DNA of 64,000 bases from Qipengyuania sphaerica (GCF_019711595.1 NZ_JAIGNR010000004.1:1-64000); one strand, 5' to 3'; numbered from the stretch's first letter, positions 22,094 through 31,273 are shown. The notes: generated by a model not told the origin, from the sequence alone. Numbers and translations: made by a program.

Positions 22094-22798
22094 ATGGCGC
22101 AGCAGCGCATGATGCTCAATTTCGCCAAGTGGCACATCTGGCTCGGCTGGCTGGTCGGCGTGCCGGTGCTGATGTGGACGGTGACGGGCCTGATCATGGT
22201 GATCAAGCCGATCGAGGAAGTGCGCGGCAACCACTTGCGCAAGGAAGTGGTCGAAAAGGCCCTGCCTCGCGATACGAACATCTCGGTTTCGCTGCCTTCG
22301 GAAAGCACCGCCCCGGTTCGCTCGGTCACCACGCAGGTCGAGCGCGGCGAGACCGTCACCCGCATCACCTATATGGACGGCACCAGCGAACGATACCGCG
22401 CGAATGGAGCGAGGATGTCGCCGCTTTCGGAAATCGAGGCGCGGATGATCGTCGAACAGGGCATCGAGGGCGGTGACCGTGTCGTGAGCGCGACCCGTTT
22501 CGATGCCGACAAGGTCCCCTTCGATTTTCGCCGCCCCGTGCCCGTTTGGCAGGTCGCGCTCGAGGATGGCACGCATGTCTATGTTGGGACCGAGACGGGC
22601 ACTATCGAGGCGGTGCGGACCGAATGGTGGCGCACCTTCGATTTCGTCTGGGGCCTGCACATCATGGATTTGAAAACCCGCGAGGACACCAGCCACCCGA
22701 TCCTGATCCTGTTTGCAGCCCTGTCGGTTCTCGGCGCGCTGCTCGGCTGCATCCTGATGTTCCGACGCCGCAAGGCCCGTGTGAAGGTTGCGGCGTGA
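22094..22798 (+). CDS. PepSY-domain membrane protein
   Basis: A 234-residue inner-membrane protein of the PepSY-associated type: an N-terminal transmembrane helix (about residues 12-35, KWHIWLGWLVGVPVLMW), a periplasmic PepSY-like region containing YVGTETGTIEAV and WRTFDFVWGLHIMDL, and a C-terminal helix (about 198-224) ending in a basic FRRRKARVK tail. Such proteins are often linked with iron or redox functions, but no partner here proves this. The stop overlaps the GTG of the TRIC-family gene, so the two are co-translated. Confidence 0.8.
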   Translation: MAQQRMMLNFAKWHIWLGWLVGVPVLMWTVTGLIMVIKPIEEVRGNHLRKEVVEKALPRDTNISVSLPSESTAPVRSVTTQVERGETVTRITYMDGTSERYRANGARMSPLSEIEARMIVEQGIEGGDRVVSATRFDADKVPFDFRRPVPVWQVALEDGTHVYVGTETGTIEAVRTEWWRTFDFVWGLHIMDLKTREDTSHPILILFAALSVLGALLGCILMFRRRKARVKVAA

Positions 22799-23430
22799 AC
22801 GAAGAGATCCTCACCCCGGTGCTCGACTGGCTGGATCTTGCCGGCGTGGCGATCTTCGCGCTGACTGGGGCGCTGGTTGCGGCAAAGGAAAAGCAGACGC
22901 TCGTCACCCTGTCCTTCTTCGCCCTGTTCACAGGGGTTGGGGGCGGCACGATCCGCGACCTGCTGATTGACGCTCCCGTCTTCTGGATTGCTGACCCATG
23001 GGTGGCTGCAATCTGCCTCGGGATGGCCTTGTTCGCCTGGTTCACCCCGACCCGCTGGTTCGAGGGACGGTTCCTTTCGGTGGTCGACGGCCTCGGGCTT
23101 GCGGCCTACGCAGTGCTTGGGACCGCAAAAGCTATCGAATACGGAGTTCCGCCCGTGCCCAGCTTCCTGATGGGCGTGATCACCGGCTGCGCAGGGGGAA
23201 TCATGCGCGACGTCATCGCCGGACGACCTTCGATCCTGATGAAACCGGAACTCTACGTGACTGCAGCCGCGTTGTCGGCCAGCCTGACCGTCATCGGCGA
23301 CCTGCTCGACATCACGCGCTGGTGGGTGTGGATTGCAGCGACGTTGGCCGGCTTCGGCCTCCGCCTCGCTGCAATCCGTTTCAATCTCGCGCTGCCGTCC
23401 TATGACGAGCGCGCTGCCAGCGAGGATTAG
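22795..23430 (+). CDS. trimeric intracellular cation channel (TRIC/UPF0126) family membrane protein
   Basis: A 211-residue membrane protein made of two repeated three-helix units, as in the bacterial TRIC (UPF0126, YadS/YicG) family of potassium-conducting channels. The repeats carry the family glycine motifs GVGGGTIRDLLI (about residues 43-54) and GCAGGIMRDVIAG (about 132-144). The GTG start at 22795 overlaps the PepSY stop codon (GTGA). It ends overlapping by 4 bp the stop of the convergent secreted-protein gene. Confidence 0.9.
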   Translation: MNEEILTPVLDWLDLAGVAIFALTGALVAAKEKQTLVTLSFFALFTGVGGGTIRDLLIDAPVFWIADPWVAAICLGMALFAWFTPTRWFEGRFLSVVDGLGLAAYAVLGTAKAIEYGVPPVPSFLMGVITGCAGGIMRDVIAGRPSILMKPELYVTAAALSASLTVIGDLLDITRWWVWIAATLAGFGLRLAAIRFNLALPSYDERAASED

Positions 23431-24221
23431 GCCCCGGCACCCGGATAGCCGGTACCGATTTCCAGATCGCCGTCGATCTCCTCATCGGTCTCGACAGGTC
23501 CGCCCGGATAGGACGGCTGCTCGGCCTGGGCGGTTTCGGCAGGCGCCTCGCTATCGACGCGGCTCCATTCCGAAGCATAGCGATCGTCGTCCCACTGTCG
23601 GCCGTCGTCGCCGCCCTGCTCGTTCTCGCCCTGGTCGTTTTCGTAACGGATATCTTCGTAGCGGTCGTCGTAATCGCGATCGTCGTCCTCGTAGCGCGCA
23701 CCGCGTCCGCCGAAGTCGATATCCGTCACGCGCCCACTGTTGTCGATCCGGCAGGTAAAGCCGTCACCGCGCGAGACGGTGCCCTCGACCATCCAGCCGC
23801 GCGCCGTACGATCGACGCGGTCGACGGTTTCGACGCGCCGTTCGCGGTCGACAGCATCGACGCACATCTCGATCGCGCGGTCGATACCGCGTGTGTCGTC
23901 ATAGCGCACGTCGCGGCGATAATCGCGGTCACGGTAACGGCGGTCGTCGCGCGAGGCGGCCTTTGCGACATGGGCAATGGCGCCCACGATGAGGACACCG
24001 GCGAGGACATCTCCCAGACCCGGGCCACGACGGTAGCGATAGCGGTGATAGCGACGGTGCTCGGCCTTCCCCGCTTCCTCGATTTGCTGGACGACATCGG
24101 CGCCTGCATAAGAAGGAGACGTGGCAGGCAAGGGCATTTCGGCCGCATAGGCCGGCGCGGCGGTGAGCGAAAGCGCTGCGATCATGGCAGGCGCAGCGGC
24201 AAGGTTCTTGATGTGCGGCAT
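23427..24221 (-). CDS. secreted protein with acidic/Arg/Tyr-rich repeats (paralogue A)
   Basis: A 264-residue exported protein with a clear signal peptide (residues 1-26, ending APAYA). The mature part has a GLGDVLAGVLIVGAIAHVAKAA hydrophobic segment (about 71-92), a charged DDRRYRDRDYRR stretch, a conserved core RAIEMCVDAVDRE, GWMVEGTVS and FTCRIDNSGRVTDIDF, then a long Asp/Glu/Tyr-rich C-terminus. Two core cysteines may form a disulfide. The same core recurs in the gene at 24382-24990, so the two are tandem paralogues. No named family was recognised. It is monocistronic, isolated upstream by a terminator. Confidence 0.75.
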   Translation of the reverse strand: MPHIKNLAAAPAMIAALSLTAAPAYAAEMPLPATSPSYAGADVVQQIEEAGKAEHRRYHRYRYRRGPGLGDVLAGVLIVGAIAHVAKAASRDDRRYRDRDYRRDVRYDDTRGIDRAIEMCVDAVDRERRVETVDRVDRTARGWMVEGTVSRGDGFTCRIDNSGRVTDIDFGGRGARYEDDDRDYDDRYEDIRYENDQGENEQGGDDGRQWDDDRYASEWSRVDSEAPAETAQAEQPSYPGGPVETDEEIDGDLEIGTGYPGAGA

Positions 24222-24324
24222 GGGCCGATCCCTGTTGTTCCCGCACCCCCACCCGGCGCGAGTCGTTTTTAGATGTGATCATTCATGCGCGCGAAAGCCT
24301 TTATTCTGGCTGAACCGCGCACGG

Positions 24325-24358
24325 AAAAGCGGCCCGGGGATGAGACACCCCGGGCCGC
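24325..24358 (-). terminator. intrinsic terminator between the two secreted paralogues
   Basis: A perfect 11-bp GC stem (GCGGCCCGGGG at 24329-24339 with its complement at 24348-24358) closes on an eight-base loop, and on the minus strand it is followed by CTTTTCC. It ends transcription of the gene at 24382-24990. Confidence 0.85.
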
Positions 24359-24381
24359 CAACTCGTTCTTGTATTCAGGTC

Positions 24382-24990
24382 TTAGCGGAGACCGCTAATG
24401 CCCTTGAAATCGACATTGGTGACACGTCCACGTTCGATATAGCAGGTGAACTTGCCTTCATCGCGATTATCGTAGCGCGAACGGCGGTCATAGCGGTCAT
24501 AACGGTCGTAGCGATCGTAGCGATCGTAGCGATCGTAGCGATTGCCACGCTGGCCATCGACGACCATCCGGCCCTTGACGCGCCAGCCGTAACGCGTGTC
24601 TTCTACATCGCGAATTTCGGTCACTCGTGACCAGCGGTAGCCGCCATAGCGTCGCGCATCCTGCTTGGCCGCATTGACGCAGCGTTCAACGGCTGCACGC
24701 GGATTGCCACGGTGGCGATACTGGTTGTAGCGATAGTCGCGACCATCGCGGTAATAGCGTCCGTCGCGATAATAGCGCCCGTCGCGATAATAATCGCGGT
24801 CGCGCTTGGCCGAATTGGCAATGGCGGCGATCCCGCCGATAATCACGGCACCGGCAATCACATCGCCAACGCTGATTCCATCGTCGTGGCGGTCACGAGC
24901 CTGGGCAGGTGTCGCACCGGCAAGCGCCATTGCGCCCACAGTAGCCGTCGCGATCCCACCTTTCGCGAGCTGCTTGATATTCTTGATCAT
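24382..24990 (-). CDS. secreted protein with RYD and YYRDGR repeats (paralogue B)
   Basis: A 202-residue exported protein with a signal peptide (about residues 1-31, ending PAQA). GISVGDVIAGAVIIGGIAAIANSA (about 38-61) matches the GDVLAG hydrophobic segment of paralogue A, and AAVERCVNAAKQD, YGWRVKGRMV and FTCYIERGRVTNVDF match its core in order. Two low-complexity blocks are made of tandem DNA repeats: three YYRDGR units and six RYD units. Basic and tyrosine-rich, it may act in the cell envelope, but no function can be assigned. Promoter and leader lie in 24991-25130, before the rplQ terminator. Confidence 0.78.
   Translation of the reverse strand: MIKNIKQLAKGGIATATVGAMALAGATPAQARDRHDDGISVGDVIAGAVIIGGIAAIANSAKRDRDYYRDGRYYRDGRYYRDGRDYRYNQYRHRGNPRAAVERCVNAAKQDARRYGGYRWSRVTEIRDVEDTRYGWRVKGRMVVDGQRGNRYDRYDRYDRYDRYDRYDRRSRYDNRDEGKFTCYIERGRVTNVDFKGISGLR
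24487..24540 (-). repeat. six tandem 9-bp units encoding RYD
   Basis: Six in-frame copies of a 9-base unit (CGC TAC GAT type) code for RYD repeats in paralogue B. The upstream four units are almost identical and the last two drift to CGY TAT GAC, consistent with slippage expansion within the coding sequence. Confidence 0.9.
24739..24792 (-). repeat. three tandem 18-bp units encoding YYRDGR
   Basis: Three near-identical 18-base units occupy 24739-24756, 24757-24774 and 24775-24792 and encode YYRDGR three times in paralogue B. In-frame length variation between strains is likely. Confidence 0.9.
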
Positions 24991-25130
24991 GTGAGGCTCT
25001 CCTCATGTCGTACCGTGGCGGGATTGCCTCGGTTGATTGAGGGTCTACGCGAGTCGCAGTGAGGCGACCCTGAATCGCGCTGGCAGCCAATGTTCAGGAA
25101 ACTGGTTAGTATTGTGAACAATAAGACGCA

Positions 25131-25163
25131 AACAAAAGGGCCGGAGGATTGCTCCCCCGGCCC
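25131..25163 (-). terminator. intrinsic terminator after rplQ
   Basis: On the minus strand a GC-rich stem beginning GGGCCGGGGGAG is closed by CTCCGGCCC and followed by TTTTGTTTG. It lies 27 bp downstream of the rplQ stop and ends the rpsM-rpsK-rpoA-rplQ operon. Confidence 0.88.
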
Positions 25164-25189
25164 TTCGCTTGTCTCGAACTGGAGAGCGC

Positions 25190-25609
25190 TTACGCGTCTT
25201 CCATTTCCTCGTCGGTCATGACGGGGCCGCTGTCCTGGCCCTTGGCGTCGACATCGCGGTCGACGAATTCGATCACGGCCATGGCGGCGGCGTCGCTGTC
25301 GCGATAGCCGGCCTTGATTACGCGGGTGTAGCCGCCGTCACGGTCCGAATAACGCTCGGCGAGGACGTCGAACAGCTTCTTCAGCTGGGTTTCGTCCTGC
25401 AGCTTGCTCATCGCGAGGCGACGGTTCGAAAGGCCGCCGCGCTTTGCCAGCGTGATCAGCTTTTCGATGTAGGGGCGCAGTTCCTTCGCCTTGGCGGCGG
25501 TGGTGAGGATCTGTTCGTGCTTGATGAGCGCGGCGCTCATGTTGCGGAACAGGGCCTTGCGGTGGCCGGTCTTACGCTGGAGCTTACGACCTGCAATTTT
25601 ATGACGCAT
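25190..25609 (-). CDS. rplQ: 50S ribosomal protein L17
   Basis: L17 of the large subunit, near the exit-tunnel surface. The N-terminus [20 protein letters not shown] is diagnostic. At 139 residues it exceeds the E. coli protein by an acidic C-terminal tail ([10 protein letters not shown]), as in other alphaproteobacteria. It is the last gene of the rpsM operon, 101 bp after rpoA and followed by an intrinsic terminator. Confidence 0.98.
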   Translation of the reverse strand: MRHKIAGRKLQRKTGHRKALFRNMSAALIKHEQILTTAAKAKELRPYIEKLITLAKRGGLSNRRLAMSKLQDETQLKKLFDVLAERYSDRDGGYTRVIKAGYRDSDAAAMAVIEFVDRDVDAKGQDSGPVMTDEEMEDA

Positions 25610-25710
25610 TGTATTTCCTTCTTCGTTCGAAAAGGGCCCGTTCTAGGTAGCCCAGTGCTGGCGGCGGTCAGGGCCCGCCGCCGTTGCCCTTCGTTGCCCG
25701 AAGGCCCCGA

Positions 25711-26766
25711 TTAGCCGAGAAGTTCCTGTTCGAGCTTCTTGGCCATTTCTTCGATGTTCTCGGGCGGCCAGCCCGGGATGTCCATGCCGAGGCGCAGGCC
25801 CATCGAGCTCAGGACTTCCTTGATCTCGTTAAGCGATTTGCGGCCGAAGTTCGGCGTACGGAGCATCTCGGCCTCGGTCTTCTGAACCAGGTCGCCGATG
25901 TAGATGATGTTGTCGTTCTTGAGGCAGTTCGCCGAACGGACCGACAGTTCCAGCTCGTCGACCTTCTTGAGAAGGTAGCGGTTGAGCTGGTTGGTGTCGT
26001 TTTCCTGCGGCTCTGCAGCCTGGCCGATCATGGCCGAGCTGGGCTGCGGGATGCCGTCTTCGAAGTGGACGAACAGCGTCAGCTGGTCCTGGAGGATGCG
26101 CGCGGCATAAGCCACGGCGTCTTCCGGAGTGACGGTGCCGTCGGTCTCGATGGTCAGCGAGAGCTTGTCGTAGTCCAGTTCCTGGCCGACGCGGGCGTTC
26201 TCGACCTTGTAGCTCACCTGGCGGACCGGCGAGTACAGGCTGTCGACCGGGATAAGACCGATCGGTGCATCGACCGGACGGTTCATCACGGCAGGACGAT
26301 AGCCCTTACCGGTGTCGGCGGTCAGCTCCATGTTGAGCGTGGCACCTTCGTCGAGGTGGCAGATCACGAGATCCTTGTTCATGACCTCGATGTCGCCCGA
26401 AACGGCGATGTCGCCAGCCTTCACTTCGCCCGGGCCGGTGGCCGAGAGCTGGAGGCGCTTCATGCCTTCGCCTTCCATCTTGAGCGCGATCTGCTTCACG
26501 TTCAGGACGATGTCGGTGACGTCCTCGCGCACGCCGGCGAGCGAGGAGAATTCATGCAGCACGTTCTCGATCTTGATCGAGGTGATGGCTGCACCCTGCA
26601 GCGAGGACAGGAGCACGCGACGCAGCGCGTTGCCGAGCGTGAGGCCGAAGCCGCGCTCGAGCGGTTCGGCAACGAAGGTAGCCTTGCGGCCCTTGTCGCC
26701 ACCGTCCTTGATGTCGAGGGTGTTGGGTTTCTTGAGTTCCTGCCAGTTCTTGATGTTGACGGACAT
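25711..26766 (-). CDS. rpoA: DNA-directed RNA polymerase alpha subunit
   Basis: The alpha subunit of RNA polymerase, 351 residues: an N-terminal assembly domain (to about residue 235, with [13 protein letters not shown] at about 42-54), a linker and a C-terminal DNA- and activator-binding domain with [14 protein letters not shown]. It lies in the conserved rpsM-rpsK-rpoA-rplQ order. rpsD, which sits between rpsK and rpoA in E. coli, is absent, as is usual in alphaproteobacteria. Confidence 0.98.
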   Translation of the reverse strand: MSVNIKNWQELKKPNTLDIKDGGDKGRKATFVAEPLERGFGLTLGNALRRVLLSSLQGAAITSIKIENVLHEFSSLAGVREDVTDIVLNVKQIALKMEGEGMKRLQLSATGPGEVKAGDIAVSGDIEVMNKDLVICHLDEGATLNMELTADTGKGYRPAVMNRPVDAPIGLIPVDSLYSPVRQVSYKVENARVGQELDYDKLSLTIETDGTVTPEDAVAYAARILQDQLTLFVHFEDGIPQPSSAMIGQAAEPQENDTNQLNRYLLKKVDELELSVRSANCLKNDNIIYIGDLVQKTEAEMLRTPNFGRKSLNEIKEVLSSMGLRLGMDIPGWPPENIEEMAKKLEQELLG

Positions 26767-26876
26767 GGATTTCCCCTGGTGTGGATGCGGGCAGGACCGG
26801 AGCTCTGTGGTGGGAGCGTCCGGTCCGATGTGGGTGTCGGCGGCCTAGGGAGCCCAGGCCACCGGGCAGGTACGGA

Positions 26877-27266
26877 TCAGACGCGGCGACGCTTGGAAGG
26901 ACGGACCCCGTTGTGCGGGATCGGCGTCACGTCGCGGATCGAAGTGATCGTGAAGCCGACTGCGGCGAGACCGCGCAGTGCGCTTTCACGGCCCGAGCCC
27001 GGGCCCTTCACTTCGACTTCGAGGGTGCGCACACCGTGTTCAGCAGCCTTGCGGCCTGCATCGTCGGCGGCGACCTGTGCGGCATAGGGAGTCGACTTGC
27101 GGCTGCCCTTGAAGCCCATCATGCCGGCGCTGGACCAGCTGATGGCATTACCCTGCGCGTCGGTGATGGTGATCATCGTGTTGTTGAAGCTGGCGTTAAT
27201 GTGCGCGACGCCCGAAGAAATGTTCTTCTTGTCGCGGCGCCGAATACGGCCGGGTTCGCGTGCCAT
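26877..27266 (-). CDS. rpsK: 30S ribosomal protein S11
   Basis: S11 of the small-subunit platform, 129 residues. Diagnostic segments are [12 protein letters not shown] and the C-terminal [13 protein letters not shown] and THNG-type [14 protein letters not shown]. It follows rpsM by 56 bp in the same operon and precedes rpoA by 110 bp. Confidence 0.98.
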   Translation of the reverse strand: MAREPGRIRRRDKKNISSGVAHINASFNNTMITITDAQGNAISWSSAGMMGFKGSRKSTPYAAQVAADDAGRKAAEHGVRTLEVEVKGPGSGRESALRGLAAVGFTITSIRDVTPIPHNGVRPSKRRRV

Positions 27267-27322
27267 TGTGTAGTTTCCTCTATATTCTCAAGAAGGGAAA
27301 AGCGTTCGGGAGAACCCGAAGC

Positions 27323-27691
27323 TTACTTCTTCTTGCCGGCGATCGGCTTGGCCTTACCCTTGCGGGTGCGGGCGTTGGTGTGAGTGCGCTGGCCGCGAAC
27401 GGGCAGACCGGCACGATGACGAAGGCCGCGATAGGAACGCAGGTCCATCAGGCGCTTGATGTTCATCGCAGTGTTGCGACGAAGGTCACCTTCGACCTGG
27501 TGGTCTTCGTCGATCGTTTCGCGGATGCGCAGCACTTCCTCGTCGCTGAGGTCCTGCACGCGGCGCGAATGATCGATTCCGAGCTTGTCGGCGATCTGGA
27601 CAGCCGTGGTACGGCCGATTCCGTGAATATAGGTGAGCGCGATGATAACGCGCTTGTTGGTGGGGATATTTACCCCGGCAATACGAGCCAC
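27323..27691 (-). CDS. rpsM: 30S ribosomal protein S13
   Basis: S13 of the small-subunit head, 122 residues, with ARIAGVNIP at the N-terminus and [20 protein letters not shown] near the C-terminus. The start is GTG 27691 with GGAG seven bases upstream. It is the first gene of its operon; the 284 bp upstream (27692-27975) hold a promoter candidate and a terminator-like hairpin in the leader. Confidence 0.98.
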   Translation of the reverse strand: MARIAGVNIPTNKRVIIALTYIHGIGRTTAVQIADKLGIDHSRRVQDLSDEEVLRIRETIDEDHQVEGDLRRNTAMNIKRLMDLRSYRGLRHRAGLPVRGQRTHTNARTRKGKAKPIAGKKK

Positions 27692-27778
27692 TTAAATCTC
27701 CATGCTCCACAGGGTCTCTTCAAGCGGGACCCCATCTCAACGCTTTGTATTCGCTGGACTTGCTGGCGCTAGCTAACG

Positions 27779-27822
27779 CAAAAAGCCCGGATGGCGTGCA
27801 AAAGGCTGCCGCCTGCCGGACT
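27779..27822 (-). terminator. terminator-like hairpin in the rpsM leader (attenuator, or terminator of the upstream gene)
   Basis: On the minus strand AGTCCGG pairs with CCGGGCT (7 bp), a 2x2 internal loop follows, then GGCG pairs with CGCC; five T residues come directly after. It lies 88 bases before the rpsM start. If the promoter at 27849-27875 is real, it is inside the rpsM leader; if not, it would end the SRPBCC transcript. Confidence 0.7.
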
Positions 27823-27848
27823 CACAACAAGTGTCGAATGAGTGCGCG

Positions 27849-27875
27849 CTTAGTAGGATTCGCCCTAAGCGTCAA
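27849..27875 (-). promoter_or_regulatory. candidate rpsM promoter with GCGCGC discriminator
   Basis: On the minus strand TTGACG (27870-27875) is followed 14-15 bases later by TACTAA/ACTAAG and then GCGCGCAC. The spacing is short of the ideal 17, so this is weaker than the rpsL and rpsJ promoters, but the discriminator matches theirs. Confidence 0.45.
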
Positions 27876-27975
27876 CCTCCAGCGCACGCAAACAACCGAG
27901 GCCGCCGATATGGGCGGTCATCGCGTTGTTTCAAGGGCAGCTATACAGTCTGAGTTCCCGTCAGTCAAAAGCGGA

Positions 27976-28545
27976 TCAGTCCCCTTCCCCGCCCCCGTCC
28001 GTATCAAGCGCGCCTAGATGCGCCTGGAGGCCGCGGAGTTGCTGGCTCATCACACCGTCCACCGCCGCAGAGATCATGTCGATCTCGAAACTCATCGGTC
28101 CGCCGACCTTGTAGGTCCACTCGACCAGCGTCCCGCCATCGACGGGTTCGAGGGTAATTGTGAGCACACCTTCAGCCGGTTCGCCCTGGAGCGGGCCGAG
28201 TCCGCCGCGCAGGCGCAACGATTTGTCAGGGATGGCTTGAACAACCACTGCATGGCGTGCGCTCCCGTCGAGAGGGATATCGCCCTGCCCCGGAATCTTC
28301 TCGCAGAAACATCCGCCCGCGCTCGGCACGAGCGACATGTTCGATGCATCCCCCGACCAGCTGTGATCGTCGGCCCACCAATCGCCGGGCTTGATCAGCG
28401 CCATCCACACCTGGCGTGGGGCAGCCGCAATGGCCGCGCTGTCGCTGGTGGTGAAGCCGTGCTCGCTACTTTCCACGACTTCAGCGCTGGCGGGCATGGC
28501 AAGCAGGAACGCCGTCGTGGCTGCAATAATGGCGGATTTACGCAT
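27976..28545 (-). CDS. secreted SRPBCC-fold (START-like) protein
   Basis: A 189-residue protein with a signal peptide (about residues 1-21, ending MPASA) and a single SRPBCC ligand-binding fold: SAAIAAAPRQVWMALIKPGDWW at the start, LRLRGGLGPLQGE and GTLVEWTYKVGG in the sheet, and the long C-terminal helix to about residue 178. Such domains bind hydrophobic ligands, but exported versions are mostly uncharacterised. It lies between adk and rpsM, interrupting the usual ribosomal cluster, on the same strand. There is no clear sign of recent transfer in its composition. Confidence 0.8.
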   Translation of the reverse strand: MRKSAIIAATTAFLLAMPASAEVVESSEHGFTTSDSAAIAAAPRQVWMALIKPGDWWADDHSWSGDASNMSLVPSAGGCFCEKIPGQGDIPLDGSARHAVVVQAIPDKSLRLRGGLGPLQGEPAEGVLTITLEPVDGGTLVEWTYKVGGPMSFEIDMISAAVDGVMSQQLRGLQAHLGALDTDGGGEGD

Positions 28546-28603
28546 CGAACCTCTCCCCCTCTTCGCGGAAAGGTCTATTGCGGGAGAAGCCTTTTGGAAA
28601 CCC

Positions 28604-29248
28604 TCAGGCGAGGATTGCGTCGATCGCGCCGGTAACTTCGTCGATAGCGCCCATGCCGTCGACCCGGGTCACGATGCCACGCTTCTCATAGCCGGGCAGG
28701 ATCGGCGCAGTCTCGCTGCGATAGACCTGCATGCGGTGACGCACGGTTTCTTCCGTATCGTCGGGGCGGCGCTTGAATTCGGTCGAGCCGCATTCGTCGC
28801 ACACGCCTTCGACCTTGGGCTGCTTGAACGTATCGTGATAGCCCGCACCGCAATTGGCGCAGCTGAAGCGGCCGGTGATGCGCTCGACGAGCGCGTCCTC
28901 GTTCACTTCCAGTTCGATGACATGATCAAGGCTGCGGCCATGCTTGGCGAGCAGGCCGTCGAGCATTTCCGCCTGGCCTTCGGTACGGGGGTAGCCGTCG
29001 AAGATGGCGCCGGTTTCCTTGCCCATCGCGGTTAGCTCTGCATCGATCAGTTCTGAGACGATTTCGTCCGAGACGAGTTCGCCCGCATCCATGATCGCCT
29101 TCGCCTTGATGCCGACGGGCGTGCCCGCCTTGACCGCGGCGCGCAGCATGTCTCCGGTGGAGAGCTGGCGCATCCCGTGATGTTCCACGAGCCGCTGCGC
29201 CTGTGTGCCCTTGCCTGCGCCCGGAGGGCCGAGAAGAATAATGTCCAT
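28604..29248 (-). CDS. adk: adenylate kinase, long form with four-cysteine (zinc-type) LID
   Basis: Adenylate kinase (ATP + AMP = 2 ADP), 214 residues. The P-loop GPPGAGKGTQ is at residues 8-17, the AMP-binding region TGDMLR at 31-36, and the LID contains C130, C133, C150 and C153, the four-cysteine zinc site typical of Gram-positive enzymes and found in some proteobacteria, instead of the polar LID of E. coli. It follows secY by 31 bp, forming a rplO-secY-adk unit. Confidence 0.97.
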   Translation of the reverse strand: MDIILLGPPGAGKGTQAQRLVEHHGMRQLSTGDMLRAAVKAGTPVGIKAKAIMDAGELVSDEIVSELIDAELTAMGKETGAIFDGYPRTEGQAEMLDGLLAKHGRSLDHVIELEVNEDALVERITGRFSCANCGAGYHDTFKQPKVEGVCDECGSTEFKRRPDDTEETVRHRMQVYRSETAPILPGYEKRGIVTRVDGMGAIDEVTGAIDAILA

Positions 29249-29279
29249 CGAGTAAGGTCCCCTTCCTCGGTGTCCTGCC

Positions 29280-30644
29280 TTAACGCAGGCGGCCCTTCAA
29301 CTTGGCCTTTTTGATTAGATCGCCATACTGGTGTGCCAGCAGGTGCGACTGGATCTGGCTGATCGTATCGACGGTGACGTTGACCACGATCAGCAGGCTG
29401 GTGCCGCCGAGGAACAGCGGAACGCCGGTCTGGGCGATCATGTATTCGGGCACGACGCAGACGAAAGTCAGGTAGATTGCCCCGATCACGGTGATGCGGG
29501 TCAGCACGTAGTCGAGGTATTCCTCGGTGCGCTTGCCAGGACGGATGCCGGGAATGAAGCCGCCGTTCTTCTTCAGATTGTCGGCTGTTTCCTCGGGATT
29601 GAAGACCACCGCGGTGTAGAAGAAAGCAAAGAACATGATGCCGATGGCATAGAGAGCCATGTACAGCGGCTGGCCGTGCTGGAGGTATTGCAGGATTGTC
29701 TGCAGGACGCTGCCGGTCGAGCTTTCGGTGTCGAGCGAATTGCCCGCGAACTGGGTGATCGTCAGCGGCAGCAGCAGGAGCGAGCTGGCGAAGATCGGCG
29801 GAATCACGCCTGCGGTATTCAGCTTGAGCGGCAGGTGCGAGCGGTCAGCCTGCATCATGCCGCGCTGGGTTGCGCGCTTGGGATACTGGACCAGCAGGCG
29901 GCGCTGCGCACGCTCGAAGAAGCTGATCAGCAGGATCAGGCCCACTACCATGGCGATGAAGCCGAGCAGGATACCGGTCGATATCGAGCCTTCGCTATAA
30001 CCACTGGTCATATTGGTGACGAAGGTCGGGAACTGGGCAACGATGCCCGCCATGATGATCAGCGAAACGCCGTTACCGATACCGCGGCTGGTGATCTGCT
30101 CGCCCAGCCACAGCAGGAACATGGTGCCGCCAACGAGGCTGATCACCGCGCCGATGCGGAACATGTAACCGGGATCGACTACGGCAGCGATGCCTGAGGA
30201 CGCGCCGTAGCTTTCCAGGCCTGCAGCCAGGAACCAGCCCTGGATGGTGCAGAGCAGGACGGTGCCGTAACGGGTATACTGGTTGAGTTTCTGCCGCCCG
30301 ACGGTGCCTTCCTTCTTCAGCGCCGCAAGCGTGGGATGCAGCGCCGAAGCCATCTGCACCACGATCGAGGCGGTGATGTATGGCATGACGCCCAGCGCGA
30401 TGAGGCTCATGCGCTCGAGGCTGCCACCGGTGAACATGTTGAACATGTCGACCACGCCGCCGCGGGTCTGGTCGGCCAGCACGCTCAGAGCGCGGGCGTT
30501 GATGCCCGGCAGCGGAACGAAGCTAAGGAAACGGAACACGATCAGCGCACCGATGGTGAACCAGATTCGCTGCTTCAGCTCGGTGGCCTTGGAGAAATTG
30601 GCGAGGCTGATATTGCTCGCGAAACTATCGGCGCGTGATGCCAT
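29280..30644 (-). CDS. secY: preprotein translocase subunit SecY
   Basis: The channel-forming subunit of the Sec translocon, 454 residues with ten transmembrane helices. Landmarks include LPGINARALS near residue 50, SLIIMAGIVAQFPTF in helix 5 and the C-terminal GGTSLLIVVNVTVDTISQI. It lies 104 bp after rplO in the conserved order rplO-secY-adk. Confidence 0.98.
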   Translation of the reverse strand: MASRADSFASNISLANFSKATELKQRIWFTIGALIVFRFLSFVPLPGINARALSVLADQTRGGVVDMFNMFTGGSLERMSLIALGVMPYITASIVVQMASALHPTLAALKKEGTVGRQKLNQYTRYGTVLLCTIQGWFLAAGLESYGASSGIAAVVDPGYMFRIGAVISLVGGTMFLLWLGEQITSRGIGNGVSLIIMAGIVAQFPTFVTNMTSGYSEGSISTGILLGFIAMVVGLILLISFFERAQRRLLVQYPKRATQRGMMQADRSHLPLKLNTAGVIPPIFASSLLLLPLTITQFAGNSLDTESSTGSVLQTILQYLQHGQPLYMALYAIGIMFFAFFYTAVVFNPEETADNLKKNGGFIPGIRPGKRTEEYLDYVLTRITVIGAIYLTFVCVVPEYMIAQTGVPLFLGGTSLLIVVNVTVDTISQIQSHLLAHQYGDLIKKAKLKGRLR

Positions 30645-30748
30645 TGGTCGTCTTCGATCCTAGCTTGGCGCCGGCCCGTCCCGGCGCTGACCGGACAGAT
30701 AGGGAGCAGGATGACGAATGTCGAACCCCGCCCCCCCCTTTTTCGGTA

Positions 30749-31273
30749 TTATTTGGACTTCTTGGCCTTGTTGGCTTCGGTCCGTTTGGCCTTCTTTTCA
30801 GCTTCGCTTTCGCCCTTGGCGATCACTTCGACCGAACCGCCAGCCTTCTCGACCGCCTCGATGGCGCCCTTCGAGGCACCGGCGACGATGAACTTGGCCT
30901 TGGCCTTGAGCTCGCCCTTGCCGAGCAGGCGGACGCCGTCCTTGCCGCCGCGTGCGAGGCCTGCGGCCTTCAGCGCTGCGTGGTCGATGTCCTTCTTGGC
31001 GTCGAGCTTCTTCTCGTCGATGAACTTCTGGACCATGCCCAGGTTTACTTCGGCATAATCCTTGCCGAACGGATTGTTGAAGCCGCGCTTCGGCAGGCGC
31101 ATGTGAAGCGGCATCTGGCCGCCTTCGAAGCCCTTGATGGCGACGCCCGAACGGCTCTTCTGGCCCTTCTGGCCGCGGCCCGAGGTCTTGCCCTTGCCCG
31201 AGCCGATGCCACGGCCGACGCGCATGCGCTCCTTGCGGGCACCGGGATTGTCGCGGAGATCTGTAAGTTTCAT
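30749..31273 (-). CDS. rplO: 50S ribosomal protein L15
   Basis: L15 of the large subunit, 174 residues: [20 protein letters not shown], the Gly/Lys/Arg-rich [18 protein letters not shown] loop and a Lys/Ala/Glu-rich C-terminal extension ([15 protein letters not shown]) beyond the usual length of about 145. The ATG at 31273 fits the family; an upstream in-frame ATG at 31339 does not. It normally follows rpmD directly, but here 1.96 kb of foreign DNA intervenes. A TAGGGG followed by GGCGCGCC about 100 bp upstream could be a weak new promoter. Confidence 0.97.
   Translation of the reverse strand: MKLTDLRDNPGARKERMRVGRGIGSGKGKTSGRGQKGQKSRSGVAIKGFEGGQMPLHMRLPKRGFNNPFGKDYAEVNLGMVQKFIDEKKLDAKKDIDHAALKAAGLARGGKDGVRLLGKGELKAKAKFIVAGASKGAIEAVEKAGGSVEVIAKGESEAEKKAKRTEANKAKKSK

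Noticed and set aside
24487-24792. Regular short repeats suggesting a CRISPR array
   Set aside because: Units are 9 and 18 bp, directly tandem without spacers, and in frame with the RYD and YYRDGR repeats of a secreted protein.
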